Assembly: GCA_014529385.2 (NCBI GenBank)
Contig: CM043959.1
Span: 57,576,753 to 57,640,752 of the forward strand
DNA: 64,000 bases
Reading direction: 5' to 3'
From: Adiantum capillus-veneris
Lineage: Eukaryota; Streptophyta; Polypodiopsida; Polypodiales; Pteridaceae
Every line of letters starts with the position of its first letter. Positions within the stretch are counted from its first letter, which is position 1. The position numbers and the translations under genes were made by a program. Positions 57,163 to 64,000 of this stretch are shown piece after piece. The notes beneath the pieces are model-generated. The model ran no database searches. It worked only from the letters and a program-made list of their open reading frames with translations, and was not told where the DNA came from.

Positions 57163-59535
57163 TGTCGAGGGATATCTGTTCGCTACGTGAGCCGAGAAGG
57201 CGCCGGGCCTCTAGCTGTGAGAGGTATGAAAGAGAGAGAACAAGAACATCAGATACAACTGAATATGGGAATCACCGTAATCATCAATTAATTGATTAAC
57301 GTTTGTGTACAACTTAATCTTTAGCCAAGGCGGGCTATTAACAGCACCGTCACTTGGATCATCTGCTTACGAGGAGTTTAAGCTCCCACTTTACAAAATT
57401 AACTGGGCCGTTAACGACACCGGGCCTCAACAAGATAATTAATCAAACTTCAAGCTGATGAAGGTGATAGAGATTGCGTTCTGTCGCTTTATCTGCCTCA
57501 CTTACCTAATCTTTATGCTTCAATTATTGCCAAATTCTCTACAAACTATCTCTATGTAGCATTCTCTGATCGCCTCTGTCGTCCTTTTTATGCTGAATTG
57601 AGAGAAAGATTGAGAGAGATCTGCCAAAATTTCCCCCGTCTTTCTCGTTATTCACCTCCTTCACAGATCCTCAATGTTACTCCTTCACTTTCCCTTAAGG
57701 GATCTGCCAAACTTGCCCCGATAGCTTAGGGGTTTATAGTCATCCAAGCTCTCCTTTGCTTACTTCAAGCCCTTGCTTGCTTCGACCAAGCTCGCCCTTG
57801 CTTGCTTCAAGTTTACTCCCTTGCTTTGCTTGCTGGCCTCAACAAGTTCTTCTCCTTAGTTCTACTTCCTCTCTCTCGTTTTGCTTTGCTTCCAATCTCC
57901 TTGCTTGCTTCTTGTTCAAGCTCAAGAGAGAAAAAGCAAAGCTCTTTGTTCAAGCTCGAAAGAGAGAGAGCTCGAGCCTCTCTTGCTTTTGTTCAAACTC
58001 GACCGAGCCTCTCTTGCCTTTGTTCAAGCTCAACCGAGCCTCTCTTGCCTAGTTCCGAGAGCGAGAGACTTTCCTTGCCTTGGCTTCAGAGAGAGAGAGA
58101 GAGAGAGAGCCGAAAAGCTTCTTCCTCTCCTCAATCTCCACTCCTTGCTTGCTTCCTAGATATCTGAGAGAGAGAGCGGGAAAGAGCCCTCGCTTTGCTT
58201 CTCCAACACGAGAGCGAGAGAGAGCAGGAGAAGCCCTTCCTTAGCTAACTTTTTCCTCCCTCCTCTCTCCCTTGCTTGCAATCCCCTCCTCCCCTCGTCT
58301 GCCTTCGTTATCTCTCTATTATTAGCCCTCTCGATGTTTTTGCCCCACCACGCAGTCACGGCGCCGTGTGACTGACGTGGCATGGGACTCCCTTCGATGA
58401 CGTGGAATCCCGGCCGTCGAGAGGCACAAAACTCTGCAAGTGTAGCACCGAATGTGGTCGCATTGTAGAGCTGAGCAAACTTTCCTTCATGCACGTCGTC
58501 GTTCTAGCACTAGAGAGCGCTGTGCCAGCTCTTTTAACTCCGCCTCTGTGCCGCTTTCCTGCTCGCCCACCATGCTCCATCAATTTTATTTTCTTTCCCA
58601 CTAAAACAAATACCCCTTAAGGGTTTTGGGCCACCTTGCCTTTGGGCGGCCAAGGTAATTTGACTTGGGCATTTGAACTGCTACAACATTGTGAGTGTGG
58701 CCTTAGTTATGGCCCTTGGAAAATATTTGTTGGGCATCACATTTGGTATACATTTCGGCCACAAGCATCTCCAGTGGGCGGCCACGGCCATTGTATTTTG
58801 GTCTTCACATTGTCGATGGTGTCAGGGCTTTCCACATCAAGGGTGATGGTCTTGCCTTGTTGGGTATATCCCGCAGTCAATGCATTCCAAGAGATCACAT
58901 TCCGACTGGGTATATCCCACAATCATTGGATTCCAAAAGACGTCATGCCGGACATGATACTCCGAAAGCACTTACTGCTCTCGCACTTCAACCTGGATGA
59001 AGCTCAAAAATTCTTAGATGGCACCCTGACCGAGCGGACCGAACTAGTACGGAGCCGACTCCCGGTGAATCTTTAACGGCTAATATCTTGGTAACCGAAA
59101 CTCCCATCGCTGATCTGAAAAGACCAACGCACTTCGCAAAGAGAGCACTTCAGCCCGGTGCATTCATTCCATTTTTGTCAGCTCAGCTGCAATTGCCCAA
59201 TCCGGTACGGATCTGCAATCGACTTGAACTTTAAACTGCCATAACTTCTTCACCGTAGCTCCAATCGACAAGCCGTAAAGACAGCCGGTAGAGCACTTCA
59301 AGCACTGCAATTTTAGATCATAATCTTCCATCTGTTGTCACATTAAGTATAATCATTTTTGGCATCATTAAAGCATCTGTTGGCCCTTTTAAGCCACATC
59401 TGGCATCCATTAATCATTAAACCTGGCCTGTTATCAAGCCCTGATCTCACTGCTCAGTAAATGTGTAGGCTTCAAAGAAGCTTAGCTTGCATTTCTCTGC
59501 TCTTTTTCTCTACATGGCAGCGGAGTTGCACGACA
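57163..59535. mobile_element. 2.37-kb TG...CA insertion, probable solo LTR
   Basis: Begins TGTCGAGGGATATC and ends TTGCACGACA, so the termini are TGTCG...CGACA. Flanks are GCAT (57159-57162) and GCGT (59536-59539). The other two LTRs have GCGT here, so a 4-bp duplication with one CpG-to-TpG-type change is likely. The size, TG/CA ends and lack of genes fit a solo LTR. It contains CT-rich text with a 31-bp tandem repeat at 57988-58049 and (GA)n near 58088. A 4-bp duplication is less usual than 5 bp for plant LTR elements. A short non-autonomous element is the alternative. Confidence 0.65.
57988..58049. repeat. 31-bp tandem repeat
   Basis: TTTGTTCAAACTCGACCGAG at 57988 and TTTGTTCAAGCTCAACCGAG at 58019, each continuing CCTCTCTTGCC. 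A more diverged copy precedes them near 57945. The Ser/Leu-rich plus frames across it (57756-58167) are low-complexity artefacts. Confidence 0.8.
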
Positions 59536-59639
59536 GCGTATATACAATGCTCGAGGGAAAAAACCTTCTGAAGAGGAAAAAAATGACCCGGCAGTCCTAG
59601 TGTGTTCACACACATCACTACCACATGTATATGGTAACA

Positions 59640-61367
59640 CATTCAAACTTCCACCACTAAAAAGAGGCAACAAAGTGTCATAAATGTCATGTGAGCTTAC
59701 ATTACTGTCTCTAGTACATGACAGTAAGGACTGAACAGAATCTTCCACAAGCACTACATCCCGTGAAACCAAAATACACTTTGTTTGCGGATGATACAAC
59801 CTATAACCTTTGCTTTCAGCACTATAACCAACAAAAATACATTTGACAGCCTTATCCTCCAATTTTCTTCACTGTGTTTGTGGCAACAAAGCATATTCCA
59901 AACAGCCAAAAACACTCATGTGCTCAATAGAAGGCTTTCTATCATGCCATGCTTCATATGGAGTAATAGACTGCAAATCTTTCGTAGGACACCTGTTAAG
60001 TACATAAGTGGCACACATGATGGCCTCAAGCCAAAAGAATGCGACAAAGCTTGACTTTTGACCATACATCGTGCCATTTCCGTAAGTGACCTATTTTTCC
60101 TCTCAGCAATACCATTTTGTTGAGGTGTATAAGGCACTGTACATTGGTGTTTTATCTTTCCAACCCCCTGAACCGGATAAGAGGCATTGTTGGCACAAGT
60201 AACTGAATTTCCATGAGGGACAGACTCAAGAGAGGTGAATAATTCACGATGTGATGTAATGTGCTTTGTAGCACTACTATCGAAATACCACGCATGTGAA
60301 TCTGCAGCAAACTGACATGCATGCATCATGGACAGCAGGATTGTAAGTGCACTCTGCACTAAAATCCAATTCTCCATCAACATCAGCATCACAGTCTCCT
60401 TTCACACAAGACTCAACAATGGCTGCATTTGTAGTGGAACCAGCATTTGCACTGGAACCACCCTCTTCCTTCTTAGCCTCTTTGGCCTTCAACTTAGAAC
60501 ACTGCTTGATCAAGTAATCATTACCTTTACAATAATGGCAACGCATCTTCTTTTTTCCCTTATTACCAGAAGTTCCAGATGAATTGCTTCTAGCAGAAGC
60601 ATTAGGAACATAAGTTTTGCCACTCGCAATAGAACCACAAGAAGTGGCTGCATTGTTGTTACCACCCTTTCTTTGAGAAGCAATAAAAGCTTGTTCAACT
60701 ACACGCTGCCTAGTCCTGTTTTTTTTGGAAAGTGACTCTTGCAATAGCAATGTGCATAATGCATCAAACTTGACAACTTCAGGATTTCCTTGGGTCATAA
60801 GTCTCCAAGTACTAGCAAAAGTCTGGTAAGGATTTGGTAAAGGCATCAAGAACAGTCTGCACAAGGGAACTGTCTGAAATGACTTCACCTGCAAAAAATA
60901 AGTTGCTCATTGATATCCTTGACACCAGCAAGGAAAGTGTCCATATCATCTTCCTCATGCATAATCTTCGATTTTAGCTCTTTACGCAGCAAAGCAATTT
61001 TAGCCTCATTGCGGCTTGCATAAAGACCTGCTAGAATGTCCCAAGCCTGTTTTGCAGATTTCGATGAACGAATGTGAGGAGTAATGGTACGCTTCACAGA
61101 CAACACAATCAACACATGAGCCTATGCATCCTTTACATCCCAACGAGCTTGTTCTGCTCTAATAGCAGCAAGACATGCAACATCCTCAACATCGCCTACA
61201 TCCTCAGAACCAGGACGTACATCAATGCCCTGCACAATATTCCAGACTCCCTTTGACACAAGAATATGTTGCATCATGTAAGCCCACATAGGGTAAATGT
61301 CCCTATCTAATCTGTCCTCAACAGCAGCAAACATCTTGAACACATTTGTGTTGTTGTTGTCAGCCAT
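59640..61367 (-). pseudogene. copia B gag-pol, internally deleted (no RT or RNase H)
   Basis: Starts at the ATG complementing 61365-61367 (MADNNNTNVFKMF). Gag follows copia A closely, with a zinc knuckle CHYCKGNDYLIKQC and the protease active site changed to DSSATKHIT. Near 60157 the protease text jumps straight to IKHQCTVPYTPQQNGIAERK. Thus about 720 bp carrying the protease end, GAG-pre-integrase and the first two integrase Asp residues are missing. Integrase C-terminal text continues to 59640, where it abuts the LTR directly. RT, RNase H, 3' UTR and polypurine tract are absent. It would depend on another element for everything. Confidence 0.9.
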
Positions 61368-61704
61368 GCAAATGATGTGAAAACTGTCCGAAATGAGGAG
61401 AAACTGAGTGAGACCAGCATGTGCTATATAGCACAACCCGCAGCAGATTGTATGGGACCTGTTATGCAGTAATTGGTGCTACAAAAATTCTGCACAAAAT
61501 GACAAAATTGCTTGTGCAGACCTGGCTCTAGTGGAAACGGAGGTCGAAATGAGCCCGAATCAGAAATCTGAGCAGACTAAGCTCTACGAGCTTACCCAAA
61601 AATTTTGTCGACCTGCGAACGCTCGCCAAAGCTCACAAAAATTAGAGAAAGTTAGCAGGCGTGTGCTAGAGCTACTGGCGACTAAGCCCGGGCGGATGCA
61701 ACCT

Positions 61705-61716
61705 GCTCTGATACCA
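61705..61716 (-). other. Primer-binding site of copia B
   Basis: The complement reads TGGTATCAGAGC two bases inside the right LTR. Confidence 0.92.
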
Positions 61717-61718
61717 AT

Positions 61719-61945
61719 TGTTGGAATTAGGGCTGCATAGAAACGCACACATCTTGGAGAAGACGAAGGAAGCTCAAGGCACACAACTGAGAGTATGCTA
61801 CTTAGTGTGCAATGGAAAGACAGATAGCCCTAGAGTGATGGGCGTATATACAAAGCATGGGGAGGAAAACCTCCTAAAGAGGGAAAAAATGCCCTGGTGG
61901 TCCTAGTGTGTTCATACACATCACTACCACATGTATATGGTAACA
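61719..61945 (-). repeat. Right (5') LTR of copia array
   Basis: TGTTGGAATTAGGG to TATGGTAACA on +, 227 bp. It is followed by GTAGG (61946-61950), the counterpart of GTAGA at 52084-52088. Confidence 0.92.
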
Positions 61946-64000
61946 GTAGGCACCCTCTCGGTGATTGTTTTTTCATATACGAGTGTATGTATGGATTTTT
62001 TGAGTACGTAAGAAGTTTTCCCATGATTATTTCATTATTTTTAACACAATAACTTATGCACACGATGTGTTTATGATCACGTGCGTGCATAAAAAGCGCT
62101 TTTCGTTTCACGTCATAAAAGCGGTAGGAACACAGTTTTGGTCATAACTCACAACCGTTATGAATCAGCCCAAACCCTTTAAACCAAAGATAAAACACAT
62201 CATTTAGAACATTTTCTCTCTTTGCCGTCATGTGAACTTCACGCACGAGCTAAGCGATATGGTCAAAAAATAGCTTGTTGTCCACTACACATTCGAAATT
62301 TTGGACCCAAGCTCCTTCGAGAACCACTATATAGATTCACCGTATGGAAAAATCCACTTAGCCAATTGAAATATTGATTAAAATTGATGATAAATGTATT
62401 TAGGTCTCCGTTATCTCTTTGAGAATGCGAGTTATTAATCATTCCATTACCGGTTTTACCTACGCGTTGTCGGGGTGCTACCAAGGGGGAGTACCATATG
62501 ACATCGTGAGTTAACTGAGCCGTTTATGTATGATTTATGGTTTAGTTTGGTGAGTTTATTTCAAGTATTAGATGTCCATAAACTCATGTGAGAGTATATG
62601 GTTAGTCAATCCGAACCGCACATGCAGATATGAATAAAGCGGCTTTTTTTTTGTATTACCGTTTTTTGCGTGAGTATCATATAGGCAAAGTGATGTGATG
62701 GAGTGTTAGTATATAATATGGAGCTGAGCTTGATGCATTGGTTTGAGGCCAAAAAATTTCATTTGCATGTTATGCATGCTCCCAAAAATGGCAAAAAGTT
62801 GTTTTTCACATATGTGTGAAGTTATGGTTTATGGTTGGCCTAAGGGTCAGAGCTGTTTTGTATCATGTTTATGGTGATGGAATGATATCATATGATGTAT
62901 GGAACCTTATGGATAGATTTGGATGCCTCATGTGCATAGGTATGATTGCTTTGCACCTTTCTAGGTCAAAACTAGCCCTATGTGCTAGAGAGGTGAAGTG
63001 CAGATATGGTGCATCGACGTTGCATGATTATATGTTGTCAAAATTGGATTTTTATATCATGTTTAGTTGTTGGTCGTACTTATTTTATGCATGAAAATCT
63101 CATGTCTTAAGGGCCCATGTGTGTGGACTCCGATTAACGCACTGGATATGTTAAACTCCAAGCCTGGGAGTTGGTTCAGTGAGATTATGATTTGTGGATA
63201 TGGGCTGAGATTCCCTCATGGATTATGGTTGTGATTTTATGGTGGAAGCCAGTGTGGCTCTTTGTTTTTTTTTCGGATATGGTTATGCTACCAAAATACT
63301 ACCAAAATTTTTGCAGCCATGTTATATTCCAAAGTGGTTATGCAGGATTGGTTGTGCCTCACCCGAGTTGGGTGGAGTGCTCACTCGTGTGATGTGATTG
63401 GATTCTGATTTATGTTAGATCATGAAGTGATTAGGATGGTTTATGGTAGACGTGTAAGGGTCGAGACCCTGTACAGTCTCGCTTAGAAAAGACTATTTGT
63501 GTATATGGAAGGTGCTATTGTGATTGGACTCACATGTTATGTTTCTCATGGTAGCGTCGCTACAAGACTAGGATCACCTACATTGCTTAGCCTTAGATAA
63601 AAGGGTCGGTGACCTGGGGCTTTGTTGGATTGGGGATGTTGCCTAGGTCTTTCTTTTTTTGTTAAACTCATCTACACGATTAGTGCGCCGGGGGTTGAGC
63701 GACGTACACGGCTAACGCGTCGGGGATTTTACCTTGGATTTGCCTAAACACCCGATGTTGGGAAACAAAGAGGCATGGCACCTAAACTAGTATGGTTGGT
63801 GTTGATACCCTACCACCTACTGGTACGTGGGATCCTTTCAGAGCTCGCGTTCATGGAGGGAGGAAAAGCAACATCAGCTTATCTCTGGCTCAGGTAGGTT
63901 GGAGGTGTTCTGGCTCGCTCCTGGCGAAGTGAAATTCTCTCTATCCGTAGTAGAGCGGAAGTGGATGGGTGGACCGGTTGATCCCTACACAAGGTCCGGT
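61946..64000 (+). repeat. 3' LTR of gypsy element, second part (runs off window)
   Basis: Collinear with 36658-38721 of the 5' LTR with scattered substitutions. The end of the LTR, its second (CT)n region and the target duplication lie beyond the window. Confidence 0.93.

Larger units (their letters stand above)
57036..59639 (-). repeat. Middle LTR of copia array, split by a 2.37-kb insertion
   Basis: 57036-57158 carries the TGTTGGAATTAGGG half and 59540-59639 the other half, ending ATGGTAACA. It serves as 5' LTR of A and 3' LTR of B. Interrupted at GCAT/GCGT. Confidence 0.9.
52089..61945 (-). mobile_element. Tandem Ty1/copia array: LTR-A-LTR-B-LTR
   Basis: Three copies of a 227-229 bp LTR (52089-52317; 57036-57158 joined to 59540-59639; 61719-61945) separate two internal regions on the minus strand. 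A (52318-57035) has gag through RNase H; B (59640-61718) is a deleted relative. The outer flanks are GTAGA and GTAGG, a 5-bp target duplication with one change, so the array descends from one insertion that gained a second copy, most simply by LTR recombination. All LTRs read TGTTACC...CCAACA on the minus strand, and both internal regions have tRNA-iMet primer-binding sites. Confidence 0.9.
35353..64000 (+). mobile_element. Giant Ty3/gypsy chromovirus-type element inserted in a LINE (3' end outside window)
   Basis: Two long direct repeats start TGTAAGATCCCC at 35353 and 50833. The first is followed by a tRNA-iMet primer-binding site and the second is preceded by a polypurine tract. The internal region is 11.6 kb. 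It holds an unrecognised ORF, gag, unrelated repeats and a terminal chromodomain, but no protease, RT, RNase H or integrase core. The 3' LTR is interrupted by a copia array (52089-61945) and continues to the window edge, where it has reached the equivalent of 38721. About 514 bp of it should lie outside. Without the copia array the element would be about 19.3 kb. Confidence 0.9.

Noticed and set aside
57756-58167. Three overlapping Ser/Leu/Cys-rich plus frames that look like a signal-peptide protein
   Set aside because: They are low-complexity CT-rich text with a 31-bp tandem repeat, lying inside a TG...CA insertion, and none is preferred over the others.

Overview
The window is repeat-filled nuclear DNA from a land plant with a large genome. 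I found no intact host gene, no tRNA or rRNA gene and no CRISPR array. Everything recognisable is a transposable element or a fragment of one: Ty3/gypsy and Ty1/copia LTR retrotransposons, a LINE, and a TIR (terminal inverted repeat) family. All carry stops, frameshifts or deletions. Plant-type features are tRNA-iMet primer-binding sites (TGGTATCAGAGC), copia pol with GAG-pre-integrase, a chromodomain-tailed gypsy element and long (AG)n/(CT)n tracts. I cannot name the species; a large-genome fern, lycophyte or gymnosperm is a guess.

1-7.8 kb: the 3' part of a Ty3/gypsy element on +. It holds a decayed gag with two zinc knuckles, an integrase scrap, a very long unrecognised post-pol ORF with a coiled-coil middle (itself interrupted by a 402-bp hairpin MITE), a polypurine tract and an 833-bp 3' LTR. 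7.8-14.3 kb: mostly unassignable AT-rich sequence, microsatellites and a gypsy RT scrap. 14.36-19.66 kb: a candidate 5.3-kb TIR element whose ends match the hairpin MITE family. 19.9-25.8 kb: a copia element on the minus strand whose two LTRs are inverted relative to each other, yet which is flanked by a perfect 5-bp duplication (TCTCT). A second, 455-bp member of the CATTAGG family sits in its pol.

25.8-33.3 kb: gypsy fragments on + (integrase C-terminus and chromodomain; a separate gag, protease, RT and RNase H remnant), with unassigned sequence and a CCAAT-rich stretch. 33.4-35.35 kb: a minus-strand LINE ORF2 (RT to zf-RVT). The LINE is cut by a giant gypsy element on + that starts at 35353 and runs past the window end. 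That element has 3.9-kb LTRs, an unrecognised decayed ORF between PBS and gag, a decayed gag, and only the terminal chromodomain of pol. Most of pol is replaced by unrelated sequence that includes two direct 2.05-kb repeats, each containing five hairpin-forming 96-bp repeats.

The 3' LTR of that gypsy element is split at 52088 by a copia array on the minus strand (LTR - full-length A - LTR - deleted B - LTR, 52089-61945). The middle LTR of the array is in turn split by a 2.37-kb TG...CA element (57163-59535). The order of events is therefore readable: LINE, then gypsy, then copia, then the 2.37-kb element. None of the elements looks able to move by its own proteins.
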